Positions 47,391-57,889 of a DNA stretch of 64,000 nucleotides are shown here, piece by piece. A program made the translations under genes and the position numbers. The stretch is from Skeletonema tropicum (taxonomy: Eukaryota > Bacillariophyta > Thalassiosirophyceae > Thalassiosirales > Thalassiosiraceae). Position 1 is the first letter of the stretch; each line of letters begins with the position of its first letter. The notes beneath the pieces are model-generated. The model saw only the letters and a list, made by a program, of their open reading frames with translations. It did not search any database and was not told where the DNA came from. The stretch is from contig CM074131.1 of the NCBI GenBank assembly GCA_037178625.1, forward strand, positions 1 through 64,000. The letters run 5' to 3'.

Positions 47391-49458
47391 TGTAAATACA
47401 ATGTATATATCATGTGAAGAGAGAGAGAACGAAAGAGAGAGAGGTATGATAATAGAAGACGTCCCGTTTGGTAAATACTTGGCCATGCATTAGTAGATAA
47501 TATTATACTACATATTTTACCTCTTCCTCTCCAAATAATAAGCCTTTTAGCTTTTTCATTGTAACGTCTGCTGTAGTGGTCGTATCAAGACAATGAGTAG
47601 CGATTTGGAAAGCTCTCGATGCGCTCTATCGATTGGTTCTAGTTTCAAGGCCAAATATCGATCGTTTGTCAATGTACTCAACTAAAGCGACCCCTATACT
47701 TCGAATATCAAGCTCCAAATGAAAATCGACATTCCAGATTCGGATTTTGACCCAATAATTCGACAATGACACAACCATTCGAATCGTCGTTTCAAGCGCT
47801 ATCGATTAGTGCAATAAACACAGCTCGTCCTCGCTGCCGCTCGCACTCGCTCAATACAGTGAAGGACTGATGATCAGCTTGTCAATGACAGTTGGTACGT
47901 TGTGAGATCTCAAAAAGCTCCTGCATTGATCAGCAAGATCCATGACAATGACAGTTGGCACGTGTACCGTCCATCTAAACACTGCTCAGCCTGCGGCATC
48001 GCGAAAGACACTCCATAAAGGATAGTATTATCATCAACTGGCCTCGGCTGCGCTCGGCATAATTGGTTGTTGTGTGTATTAGTGTATTCATCATTGGTAT
48101 AATCCAACAGCAGCAGCAGTAGCAACAACCAATGACCGTTTGCTGCTACTGCTAGCTGCTACTGCTGTTGGATTGGTTTGATAAATGTTGATTGTTATCT
48201 TCTGCTGCTGTTGGATTGTCGTTTGACTGTTGTTGTTGTTGTTTGCTGCTGCTGCTGTTGTGTGTATTCATCATTCGTATCTCCAGCAGCAGCCGTCATC
48301 ATTGGCTTTGAACAACAACGGCAGCAGCAACAGCAACAATCAATGATGACGGCTGCTGCTGGAGATACGAATGATGAATCTTCAATGATGACGGCTATTG
48401 CTGCTGCTGTTGGAATGGATTGGTTGATTGTTATATTATGATATATTAAAATGTAGCCAATGGAGTGATGGTAGAATGATGATGGATGGTGCATATGCAT
48501 GTGATATTATAATGGACGGTACATGTACATGTGATATTTGCCGAGCGGAGTCGAGGCCGGTTGATGATTACACTGCATTAGCATTAGAGGAAGTGTGTTT
48601 TGCGAGTGTAGTGCGACCCCTCCCTGAGCACCGTTTATACTATTGGATAATAAACACGCCCGTGCCAGTGCCAACTGTCTGGATCACACTGATTGATGCT
48701 TCGTTCTTCAGCGCAGCGTACGTTGGATCTCACGTGTACCGATTGTCATGTTACGTTTTACGTTGCATTAAGGATTAAGGCGGTCGCTTTTTCGCGAGGG
48801 CTTGCCCGAGCTCTGTTTAGATTTTGATATTTAGATAGTAATGATGGTACCAATCGATAGAGTTTCAAGAGAGCTTTCGAATGGTTGTCATATTGTCGAA
48901 TTTGATATTTATATTTTGACCTCTGTTTTGAAAAACTGGCTGTAACGCCGGTTTGCAAGCCGCCGATCACTTTCTAGCCCTGTTTTTGACCGATTCGATT
49001 GAACAAAAGTCCTCCTATGTCGTTGAATATACGTCGAATCGATAGATCTGCTCAAGAGCTTTCCAAAACGCCACTCATCGCCGTCATTGGCCGCATAGGA
49101 GACAAGATACGGCCGTTACAACATTTTGATGTCATTGTTGAGCTGCTTGAGCGTGAGGCGAGAGGCTTGATTTGATGCTTGATTGAGCTGATCAAAAAAG
49201 TAGAGCGAGTGAACAGTACCTGGTACCGCTTTGCAACGCTTCAGAAAGAGCCCATGGCCCATGAAATCATCTGCTGCCTTGCTCTGCGTGTAGAATGCTG
49301 CATGCCCTTTGCTCTGGTGCCGCATCGTGTCACTTCAGACTGTACCTGGCCTTTAGGGCTGTTCTATCGAAGACCTCGTTGAAGAAAAACAAAGCGCTGC
49401 CGACTGTATTGTAGCTGACACAAAAAATAAACAATGCTGATGAACTTGCTCTGATGTA
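47391..49458. repeat. Spacer 16 with foldback (2,068 bp, consensus)
   Basis: Foldback 47590..49079; central hairpin 48266..48379. Consensus length; no indel noticed. Confidence 0.88.
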
Positions 49459-50466
49459 ATGACGTTGTTACGAGTACTATCAATGCTCCTCGATACGATA
49501 CATACGATGATGAGCCGTCAATATTACCACTCCACCCTCAACCTCTCATCTACTATCGTCTGCCTCGCTACAACAATTATTATTATTTCATCCTCGGCAT
49601 CGGCAGATCCCAACACTGACACCCAATTCTGCGGGCGAACATGGGGCGACGCAATCGCCGACTGCTCCCCCTCGACGCATTGTCCCAACGGAAGTGATGA
49701 TTGCGCGGCTGGTGAAACTTGCCATCCAAATTTGCCGGGGTGTAACTTTCCGAACATGTCGTCAAGTAATAATAATAGTAACAGTAGCAATAATAGTAGC
49801 AATAATAATAATAGTAACAGTAACAACGATTCAGATTCAGCCCCATCACTCGACCCACCCATTCGCAACGAGTACGATGAGCGGAATATGAAATTCTGCG
49901 GCCCCAGCTGGAATGAGGCGAATGATTTCTGCGCGCTGGATACGTGGTGTCCCATGGGCAATGAGTGTGACGAATCTACAGGCCACAAGTGCTGGGGCGG
50001 AGTGGCGAATTGCAATGCGTTCAAGCTGTTGGAATATGAGACTATGCCTGGAGTGAACAATAATGGGATCATCAATGTTGAGGATCACAACAATGATCAC
50101 AACAACAATGATCAGAATGTCAACAATCAGAATCAGAATGATGGAGTAAATTACAACGACTATGAAGGTGGAGATATGGGAATGGGAGTGCAGGTATCGG
50201 ACAAATGCAGTTCCGAAGTATATCAATGCAAATCGGGTCAATTTGTGGCACGTGCGCCCGAGTTGAATTGTGGATTTTATCCATGTCCTGTAATTACAGA
50301 CGATGATGATGATGATGATGATGAGACAACATTTGATGCACCAACAACACCAACGAATACGAATACGAATGCTCCGGTTGTTGCGGTAGTAGTGCCTCCT
50401 CTGCCGACGTATCCTCCGACGTATTCTCCGACGATTGGGGTTCCACATGACAATCAACTGGAATGA
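49459..50466 (+). CDS. Secreted cysteine-rich protein, copy 17 (335 aa)
   Basis: Intact consensus frame without the leader insertion of copies 15 and 16. PUF-type motifs directly follow the stop (50467..50474 and 50478..50485). Confidence 0.8.
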   Translation: MTLLRVLSMLLDTIHTMMSRQYYHSTLNLSSTIVCLATTIIIISSSASADPNTDTQFCGRTWGDAIADCSPSTHCPNGSDDCAAGETCHPNLPGCNFPNMSSSNNNSNSSNNSSNNNNSNSNNDSDSAPSLDPPIRNEYDERNMKFCGPSWNEANDFCALDTWCPMGNECDESTGHKCWGGVANCNAFKLLEYETMPGVNNNGIINVEDHNNDHNNNDQNVNNQNQNDGVNYNDYEGGDMGMGVQVSDKCSSEVYQCKSGQFVARAPELNCGFYPCPVITDDDDDDDDETTFDAPTTPTNTNTNAPVVAVVVPPLPTYPPTYSPTIGVPHDNQLE

Positions 50467-52534
50467 TGTAAATACAATGTATATATCATGTGAAGAGAGA
50501 GAGAACGAAAGAGAGAGAGGTATGATAATAGAAGACGTCCCGTTTGGTAAATACTTGGCCATGCATTAGTAGATAATATTATACTACATATTTTACCTCT
50601 TCCTCTCCAAATAATAAGCCTTTTAGCTTTTTCATTGTAACGTCTGCTGTAGTGGTCGTATCAAGACAATGAGTAGCGATTTGGAAAGCTCTCGATGCGC
50701 TCTATCGATTGGTTCTAGTTTCAAGGCCAAATATCGATCGTTTGTCAATGTACTCAACTAAAGCGACCCCTATACTTCGAATATCAAGCTCCAAATGAAA
50801 ATCGACATTCCAGATTCGGATTTTGACCCAATAATTCGACAATGACACAACCATTCGAATCGTCGTTTCAAGCGCTATCGATTAGTGCAATAAACACAGC
50901 TCGTCCTCGCTGCCGCTCGCACTCGCTCAATACAGTGAAGGACTGATGATCAGCTTGTCAATGACAGTTGGTACGTTGTGAGATCTCAAAAAGCTCCTGC
51001 ATTGATCAGCAAGATCCATGACAATGACAGTTGGCACGTGTACCGTCCATCTAAACACTGCTCAGCCTGCGGCATCGCGAAAGACACTCCATAAAGGATA
51101 GTATTATCATCAACTGGCCTCGGCTGCGCTCGGCATAATTGGTTGTTGTGTGTATTAGTGTATTCATCATTGGTATAATCCAACAGCAGCAGCAGTAGCA
51201 ACAACCAATGACCGTTTGCTGCTACTGCTAGCTGCTACTGCTGTTGGATTGGTTTGATAAATGTTGATTGTTATCTTCTGCTGCTGTTGGATTGTCGTTT
51301 GACTGTTGTTGTTGTTGTTTGCTGCTGCTGCTGTTGTGTGTATTCATCATTCGTATCTCCAGCAGCAGCCGTCATCATTGGCTTTGAACAACAACGGCAG
51401 CAGCAACAGCAACAATCAATGATGACGGCTGCTGCTGGAGATACGAATGATGAATCTTCAATGATGACGGCTATTGCTGCTGCTGTTGGAATGGATTGGT
51501 TGATTGTTATATTATGATATATTAAAATGTAGCCAATGGAGTGATGGTAGAATGATGATGGATGGTGCATATGCATGTGATATTATAATGGACGGTACAT
51601 GTACATGTGATATTTGCCGAGCGGAGTCGAGGCCGGTTGATGATTACACTGCATTAGCATTAGAGGAAGTGTGTTTTGCGAGTGTAGTGCGACCCCTCCC
51701 TGAGCACCGTTTATACTATTGGATAATAAACACGCCCGTGCCAGTGCCAACTGTCTGGATCACACTGATTGATGCTTCGTTCTTCAGCGCAGCGTACGTT
51801 GGATCTCACGTGTACCGATTGTCATGTTACGTTTTACGTTGCATTAAGGATTAAGGCGGTCGCTTTTTCGCGAGGGCTTGCCCGAGCTCTGTTTAGATTT
51901 TGATATTTAGATAGTAATGATGGTACCAATCGATAGAGTTTCAAGAGAGCTTTCGAATGGTTGTCATATTGTCGAATTTGATATTTATATTTTGACCTCT
52001 GTTTTGAAAAACTGGCTGTAACGCCGGTTTGCAAGCCGCCGATCACTTTCTAGCCCTGTTTTTGACCGATTCGATTGAACAAAAGTCCTCCTATGTCGTT
52101 GAATATACGTCGAATCGATAGATCTGCTCAAGAGCTTTCCAAAACGCCACTCATCGCCGTCATTGGCCGCATAGGAGACAAGATACGGCCGTTACAACAT
52201 TTTGATGTCATTGTTGAGCTGCTTGAGCGTGAGGCGAGAGGCTTGATTTGATGCTTGATTGAGCTGATCAAAAAAGTAGAGCGAGTGAACAGTACCTGGT
52301 ACCGCTTTGCAACGCTTCAGAAAGAGCCCATGGCCCATGAAATCATCTGCTGCCTTGCTCTGCGTGTAGAATGCTGCATGCCCTTTGCTCTGGTGCCGCA
52401 TCGTGTCACTTCAGACTGTACCTGGCCTTTAGGGCTGTTCTATCGAAGACCTCGTTGAAGAAAAACAAAGCGCTGCCGACTGTATTGTAGCTGACACAAA
52501 AAATAAACAATGCTGATGAACTTGCTCTGATGTA
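50467..52534. repeat. Spacer 17 with foldback (2,068 bp, consensus)
   Basis: Foldback 50666..52155; central hairpin 51342..51455. Consensus length; no indel noticed. Confidence 0.88.
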
Positions 52535-53542
52535 ATGACGTTGTTACGAGTACTATCAATGCTCCTCGATACGATACATACGATGATGAGCCGTCAATAT
52601 TACCACTCCACCCTCAACCTCTCATCTACTATCGTCTGCCTCGCTACAACAATTATTATTATTTCATCCTCGGCATCGGCAGATCCCAACACTGACACCC
52701 AATTCTGCGGGCGAACATGGGGCGACGCAATCGCCGACTGCTCCCCCTCGACGCATTGTCCCAACGGAAGTGATGATTGCGCGGCTGGTGAAACTTGCCA
52801 TCCAAATTTGCCGGGGTGTAACTTTCCGAACATGTCGTCAAGTAATAATAATAGTAACAGTAGCAATAATAGTAGCAATAATAATAATAGTAACAGTAAC
52901 AACGATTCAGATTCAGCCCCATCACTCGACCCACCCATTCGCAACGAGTACGATGAGCGGAATATGAAATTCTGCGGCCCCAGCTGGAATGAGGCGAATG
53001 ATTTCTGCGCGCTGGATACGTGGTGTCCCATGGGCAATGAGTGTGACGAATCTACAGGCCACAAGTGCTGGGGCGGAGTGGCGAATTGCAATGCGTTCAA
53101 GCTGTTGGAATATGAGACTATGCCTGGAGTGAACAATAATGGGATCATCAATGTTGAGGATCACAACAATGATCACAACAACAATGATCAGAATGTCAAC
53201 AATCAGAATCAGAATGATGGAGTAAATTACAACGACTATGAAGGTGGAGATATGGGAATGGGAGTGCAGGTATCGGACAAATGCAGTTCCGAAGTATATC
53301 AATGCAAATCGGGTCAATTTGTGGCACGTGCGCCCGAGTTGAATTGTGGATTTTATCCATGTCCTGTAATTACAGACGATGATGATGATGATGATGATGA
53401 GACAACATTTGATGCACCAACAACACCAACGAATACGAATACGAATGCTCCGGTTGTTGCGGTAGTAGTGCCTCCTCTGCCGACGTATCCTCCGACGTAT
53501 TCTCCGACGATTGGGGTTCCACATGACAATCAACTGGAATGA
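52535..53542 (+). CDS. Secreted cysteine-rich protein, copy 18 (335 aa)
   Basis: Intact consensus frame. It is the last copy left of the transposon and still has the GAC GAT GAT form of the Asp run, unlike copies 19-21. Confidence 0.8.
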   Translation: MTLLRVLSMLLDTIHTMMSRQYYHSTLNLSSTIVCLATTIIIISSSASADPNTDTQFCGRTWGDAIADCSPSTHCPNGSDDCAAGETCHPNLPGCNFPNMSSSNNNSNSSNNSSNNNNSNSNNDSDSAPSLDPPIRNEYDERNMKFCGPSWNEANDFCALDTWCPMGNECDESTGHKCWGGVANCNAFKLLEYETMPGVNNNGIINVEDHNNDHNNNDQNVNNQNQNDGVNYNDYEGGDMGMGVQVSDKCSSEVYQCKSGQFVARAPELNCGFYPCPVITDDDDDDDDETTFDAPTTPTNTNTNAPVVAVVVPPLPTYPPTYSPTIGVPHDNQLE

Positions 53543-55308
53543 TGTAAATACAATGTATATATCATGTGAAGAGAGAGAGAACGAAAGAGAGAGAGGTATG
53601 ATAATAGAAGACGTCCCGTTTGGTAAATACTTGGCCATGCATTAGTAGATAATATTATACTACATATTTTACCTCTTCCTCTCCAAATAATAAGCCTTTT
53701 AGCTTTTTCATTGTAACGTCTGCTGTAGTGGTCGTATCAAGACAATGAGTAGCGATTTGGAAAGCTCTCGATGCGCTCTATCGATTGGTTCTAGTTTCAA
53801 GGCCAAATATCGATCGTTTGTCAATGTACTCAACTAAAGCGACCCCTATACTTCGAATATCAAGCTCCAAATGAAAATCGACATTCCAGATTCGGATTTT
53901 GACCCAATAATTCGACAATGACACAACCATTCGAATCGTCGTTTCAAGCGCTATCGATTAGTGCAATAAACACAGCTCGTCCTCGCTGCCGCTCGCACTC
54001 GCTCAATACAGTGAAGGACTGATGATCAGCTTGTCAATGACAGTTGGTACGTTGTGAGATCTCAAAAAGCTCCTGCATTGATCAGCAAGATCCATGACAA
54101 TGACAGTTGGCACGTGTACCGTCCATCTAAACACTGCTCAGCCTGCGGCATCGCGAAAGACACTCCATAAAGGATAGTATTATCATCAACTGGCCTCGGC
54201 TGCGCTCGGCATAATTGGTTGTTGTGTGTATTAGTGTATTCATCATTGGTATAATCCAACAGCAGCAGCAGTAGCAACAACCAATGACCGTTTGCTGCTA
54301 CTGCTAGCTGCTACTGCTGTTGGATTGGTTTGATAAATGTTGATTGTTATCTTCTGCTGCTGTTGGATTGTCGTTTGACTGTTGTTGTTGTTGTTTGCTG
54401 CTGCTGCTGTTGTGTGTATTCATCATTCGTATCTCCAGCAGCAGCCGTCATCATTGGCTTTGAACAACAACGGCAGCAGCAACAGCAACAATCAATGATG
54501 ACGGCTGCTGCTGGAGATACGAATGATGAATCTTCAATGATGACGGCTATTGCTGCTGCTGTTGGAATGGATTGGTTGATTGTTATATTATGATATATTA
54601 AAATGTAGCCAATGGAGTGATGGTAGAATGATGATGGATGGTGCATATGCATGTGATATTATAATGGACGGTACATGTACATGTGATATTTGCCGAGCGG
54701 AGTCGAGGCCGGTTGATGATTACACTGCATTAGCATTAGAGGAAGTGTGTTTTGCGAGTGTAGTGCGACCCCTCCCTGAGCACCGTTTATACTATTGGAT
54801 AATAAACACGCCCGTGCCAGTGCCAACTGTCTGGATCACACTGATTGATGCTTCGTTCTTCAGCGCAGCGTACGTTGGATCTCACGTGTACCGATTGTCA
54901 TGTTACGTTTTACGTTGCATTAAGGATTAAGGCGGTCGCTTTTTCGCGAGGGCTTGCCCGAGCTCTGTTTAGATTTTGATATTTAGATAGTAATGATGGT
55001 ACCAATCGATAGAGTTTCAAGAGAGCTTTCGAATGGTTGTCATATTGTCGAATTTGATATTTATATTTTGACCTCTGTTTTGAAAAACTGGCTGTAACGC
55101 CGGTTTGCAAGCCGCCGATCACTTTCTAGCCCTGTTTTTGACCGATTCGATTGAACAAAAGTCCTCCTATGTCGTTGAATATACGTCGAATCGATAGATC
55201 TGCTCAAGAGCTTTCCAAAACGCCACTCATCGCCGTCATTGGCCGCATAGGAGACAAGATACGGCCGTTACAACATTTTGATGTCATTGTTGAGCTGCTT
55301 GAGCGTGA

Positions 55309-55316
55309 GGCGAGAG
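55309..55316. repeat. Left target-site duplication of the transposon (GGCGAGAG)
   Basis: GGCGAGAG occurs on both sides of the element (here and at 56580..56587) but only once at the matching place in every other unit. The flanking bases differ, so the duplication is exactly 8 bp. Confidence 0.95.
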
Positions 55317-55331
55317 AGGAGGGGTGGCCTC
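55317..55331 (+). repeat. Left terminal inverted repeat of the transposon
   Basis: AGGAGGGGTGGCCTC, perfect inverted match to 56565..56579. Homology stops at base 16. Confidence 0.95.
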
Positions 55332-55348
55332 AACCTGTCCGCGAAATC

Positions 55349-55362
55349 GTTACATGTGTAAC
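55349..55362. promoter_or_regulatory. Subterminal palindromic motif, left end
   Basis: GTTACATGTGTAAC, near-palindromic, 32 bases in from the left tip. The identical 14-mer, preceded by AAATC in both places, occurs near the right end at 56436..56449. A related inverted pair (GTAAC at 55424, GTTAC at 55434) lies further in. Such shared subterminal motifs often bind transposase; that role is inferred. Confidence 0.6.
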
Positions 55363-55382
55363 TGCTGGCTTCCTCGCTGATG

Positions 55383-55405
55383 ACGTAGGAATTTAATTCC
55401 TACGT
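55383..55405. repeat. 23-bp palindrome inside the transposon
   Basis: Eleven-base perfect inverted arms (ACGTAGGAATT and its complement) around a single T. It lies between the left TIR and the end of the internal gene. It may be a protein-binding site or help to form a hairpin or transcript end; nothing in the sequence decides. Confidence 0.7.
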
Positions 55406-55501
55406 AAACTTGTACTAGGATCTGTAACATCGGGTTACATGGGTAGGGAGGCTGAACCTCTACGAAAAGTCTAACATGAAATAACCCCATTATTAATGAA
55501 C

Positions 55502-56218
55502 TCAACCAATTACATGCAACTTTCCAACTACATCGAGAATCAAATTCTCTCCAATACGCTTTGCAACCTCTTCCTTGTTGTAATCTGCATCATATAATTC
55601 GACATCTTCATACTCACCAACTTCATTCTTCCGGAGCATTCGAATGTCTACCTTGTATGGCTTTGCTTCTTTCCCCCACTTCTTACTAGACGATTGACTT
55701 ATCATCCACTTGTTGTAATGTTTATCATGAATCACCATGACACGAAATGGTCGTTGCACCGTAGTAGCGTTTGCTCCATTTCCAATCTTCACGTTTGCAA
55801 TAATAACAACATCCCTCTCGATGAGAATATCCTCAGCAACTACTTCACCATCTTCATTTGATTTAATACGTTCGGGCGGAGAAGCTATCCAACGCTGCAC
55901 CAATGATTTCACTTTCCTTTCTTTGCTTGTAGAACCCATAACATGTTCTGTGCAAGCAAGGCTTGCACTTGCAGTCAGTACACAATCCTGCAACTCTTCT
56001 ATTGAAGTGGAAACAATCATACTGCGGAAGCTCGACATCAACTTTTCTGCGTGGCTCTTTGAACCTGCGATTGTAGAAGTGAAGGGCGTTTGATCCTCAG
56101 CTGTCAATTCATCATCACCCCCCAGTACAATAATATCATTATCATCCTTTCCCTTCTTCCCACTGTCATTAGCCTTCGTCATTTCTTCACCGAAGCGCTT
56201 AATGCGATCTTCTATCAT
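55502..56218 (-). CDS. Unrecognised transposon-borne protein (238 aa)
   Basis: This frame is unrelated to the array gene and has ordinary, mixed amino-acid composition. Residues 1-45 are charged and probably disordered (KKGKDDND, GGDDELTAED). Residues 46-115 look mostly helical, with SFRSMIVSTSIEELQDCV and a basic KERKVKSLVQRW stretch. Residues 130-190 look like beta strands (DVVIIANVKIG, RPFRVMVIHDKHYNKWMIS), followed by a charged C-terminal part. There is no signal peptide or membrane segment. A stop codon directly precedes the ATG in this frame. A 39-codon frame (56199..56318) overlaps its start and may be its true 5' end, joined by splicing or lost to a frameshift. I do not recognise the family; it could be a transposase fragment, an accessory protein or a captured host gene. 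Confidence 0.6.
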   Translation of the reverse strand: MIEDRIKRFGEEMTKANDSGKKGKDDNDIIVLGGDDELTAEDQTPFTSTIAGSKSHAEKLMSSFRSMIVSTSIEELQDCVLTASASLACTEHVMGSTSKERKVKSLVQRWIASPPERIKSNEDGEVVAEDILIERDVVIIANVKIGNGANATTVQRPFRVMVIHDKHYNKWMISQSSSKKWGKEAKPYKVDIRMLRKNEVGEYEDVELYDADYNKEEVAKRIGENLILDVVGKLHVIG

Positions 56219-56318
56219 TTACCTTCCTCAATCGTTTCGAGCCTACTTCTACTGTGTCCCCTCTCTCTTTACGCTGCTTGTCAGCCCATTCATCATACTT
56301 CATTTTGTTTGACGACAT
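56199..56318 (-). other. Short frame overlapping the 5' end of the transposon gene (39 aa)
   Basis: It begins MSSNKMKYDEWADKQRKERG, is strongly charged and looks like genuine protein sequence. It ends 20 bases into the next gene in another reading frame. The switch point contains AAGGTAAAT, a possible splice donor (GT at 56222/56221). Joining to an AG near 56057 would keep frame with the 238-aa gene and remove about 166 bases. A one-base indel is the alternative. I cannot tell which. Confidence 0.4.
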
Positions 56319-56435
56319 ATTGTTGATGATCTATGTTGTCTATTTAATGTTCCATGGTGAATCTCTCTCTCATGGACACTATTATTTTTATTTGATGGTC
56401 GGTGGTGGTGGCTCGGGAAACTTGTCAGCCAAATC

Positions 56436-56523
56436 GTTACATGTGTAACTCTCAGATGTCTCGTGGCTGCCACACTATTAGCAAAAATGGTTACAGGAGT
56501 AACTGTCCGATGTCTCGTGGCTG
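56436..56523. repeat. Subterminal direct repeats at the right end of the transposon (54-bp period)
   Basis: GTTACATGTGTAAC (56436..56449) and GTTACAGGAGTAAC (56490..56503) are each followed by GATGTCTCGTGGCTG (56455..56469 and 56509..56523). A third GTTAC occurs at 56532. The repeats end about 55 bases from the right tip and match the motif near the left tip. They are likely transposase-binding or regulatory repeats, by analogy with other DNA transposons. Confidence 0.6.
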
Positions 56524-56564
56524 ACAACTTGGTTACTTAGCGGAATTAGTATGGTTCTACGTAC

Positions 56565-56579
56565 GAGGCCACCCCTCCT
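56565..56579 (-). repeat. Right terminal inverted repeat of the transposon
   Basis: GAGGCCACCCCTCCT, exact reverse complement of 55317..55331. Confidence 0.95.
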
Positions 56580-56587
56580 GGCGAGAG
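56580..56587. repeat. Right target-site duplication of the transposon (GGCGAGAG)
   Basis: Second copy of GGCGAGAG, after which the consensus spacer resumes (GCTTGATTTG). It lies 294 bases before the ATG of gene 19. Confidence 0.95.
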
Positions 56588-56881
56588 GCTTGATTTGATG
56601 CTTGATTGAGCTGATCAAAAAAGTAGAGCGAGTGAACAGTACCTGGTACCGCTTTGCAACGCTTCAGAAAGAGCCCATGGCCCATGAAATCATCTGCTGC
56701 CTTGCTCTGCGTGTAGAATGCTGCATGCCCTTTGCTCTGGTGCCGCATCGTGTCACTTCAGACTGTACCTGGCCTTTAGGGCTGTTCTATCGAAGACCTC
56801 GTTGAAGAAAAACAAAGCGCTGCCGACTGTATTGTAGCTGACACAAAAAATAAACAATGCTGATGAACTTGCTCTGATGTA

Positions 56882-57889
56882 ATGACGTTGTTACGAGTAC
56901 TATCAATGCTCCTCGATACGATACATACGATGATGAGCCGTCAATATTACCACTCCACCCTCAACCTCTCATCTACTATCGTCTGCCTCGCTACAACAAT
57001 TATTATTATTTCATCCTCGGCATCGGCAGATCCCAACACTGACACCCAATTCTGCGGGCGAACATGGGGCGACGCAATCGCCGACTGCTCCCCCTCGACG
57101 CATTGTCCCAACGGAAGTGATGATTGCGCGGCTGGTGAAACTTGCCATCCAAATTTGCCGGGGTGTAACTTTCCGAACATGTCGTCAAGTAATAATAATA
57201 GTAACAGTAGCAATAATAGTAGCAATAATAATAATAGTAACAGTAACAACGATTCAGATTCAGCCCCATCACTCGACCCACCCATTCGCAACGAGTACGA
57301 TGAGCGGAATATGAAATTCTGCGGCCCCAGCTGGAATGAGGCGAATGATTTCTGCGCGCTGGATACGTGGTGTCCCATGGGCAATGAGTGTGACGAATCT
57401 ACAGGCCACAAGTGCTGGGGCGGAGTGGCGAATTGCAATGCGTTCAAGCTGTTGGAATATGAGACTATGCCTGGAGTGAACAATAATGGGATCATCAATG
57501 TTGAGGATCACAACAATGATCACAACAACAATGATCAGAATGTCAACAATCAGAATCAGAATGATGGAGTAAATTACAACGACTATGAAGGTGGAGATAT
57601 GGGAATGGGAGTGCAGGTATCGGACAAATGCAGTTCCGAAGTATATCAATGCAAATCGGGTCAATTTGTGGCACGTGCGCCCGAGTTGAATTGTGGATTT
57701 TATCCATGTCCTGTAATTACAGACGACGACGATGATGATGATGATGAGACAACATTTGATGCACCAACAACACCAACGAATACGAATACGAATGCTCCGG
57801 TTGTTGCGGTAGTAGTGCCTCCTCTGCCGACGTATCCTCCGACGTATTCTCCGACGATTGGGGTTCCACATGACAATCAACTGGAATGA
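56882..57889 (+). CDS. Secreted cysteine-rich protein, copy 19 (335 aa)
   Basis: Intact consensus protein. Two silent changes (T to C at 57727 and 57730) turn the start of the Asp run into GAC GAC GAC; copies 20 and 21 share them and copies 1-18 do not. The transposon lies 294 bp upstream, so distal promoter sequence is displaced by 1.27 kb while the nearest 294 bp is unchanged. Expression could differ from that of other copies. Confidence 0.8.
   Translation: MTLLRVLSMLLDTIHTMMSRQYYHSTLNLSSTIVCLATTIIIISSSASADPNTDTQFCGRTWGDAIADCSPSTHCPNGSDDCAAGETCHPNLPGCNFPNMSSSNNNSNSSNNSSNNNNSNSNNDSDSAPSLDPPIRNEYDERNMKFCGPSWNEANDFCALDTWCPMGNECDESTGHKCWGGVANCNAFKLLEYETMPGVNNNGIINVEDHNNDHNNNDQNVNNQNQNDGVNYNDYEGGDMGMGVQVSDKCSSEVYQCKSGQFVARAPELNCGFYPCPVITDDDDDDDDETTFDAPTTPTNTNTNAPVVAVVVPPLPTYPPTYSPTIGVPHDNQLE

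Larger units (their letters stand above)
55317..56579. mobile_element. Cut-and-paste type DNA transposon, 1,263 bp, 15-bp TIRs
   Basis: The other units give the empty site, so the ends are certain. The element starts AGGAGGGGTGGCCTC and ends with its exact reverse complement, flanked by an 8-bp duplication of GGCGAGAG. Inside are palindromic GTTAC...GTAAC motifs near both ends, a 23-bp near-palindrome near the left end, and one minus-strand gene (55502..56218) with a short overlapping frame upstream. No recognisable transposase (no RNase-H-like DDE/D triad that I can identify) is seen, so it is probably non-autonomous or of an undescribed group. Eight-base duplications are known from hAT, P and some other superfamilies, but the tip does not look like a usual hAT end, so I leave the superfamily open. 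Confidence 0.92.
53543..56881. repeat. Spacer 18 with foldback, interrupted by a transposon
   Basis: Foldback 53742..55231 and central hairpin 54418..54531 are consensus. The spacer is split outside the foldback by the 1,263-bp element at 55317..56579. Removing the element and one 8-bp target copy leaves exactly the 2,068-bp consensus spacer. Confidence 0.9.

Noticed and set aside
55317..56579. Assigning the transposon to hAT because of its 8-bp duplication
   Set aside because: The tip AGGAGGGG and the target GGCGAGAG do not fit the usual hAT end and target preferences, and no hAT transposase is visible. The superfamily is left open.
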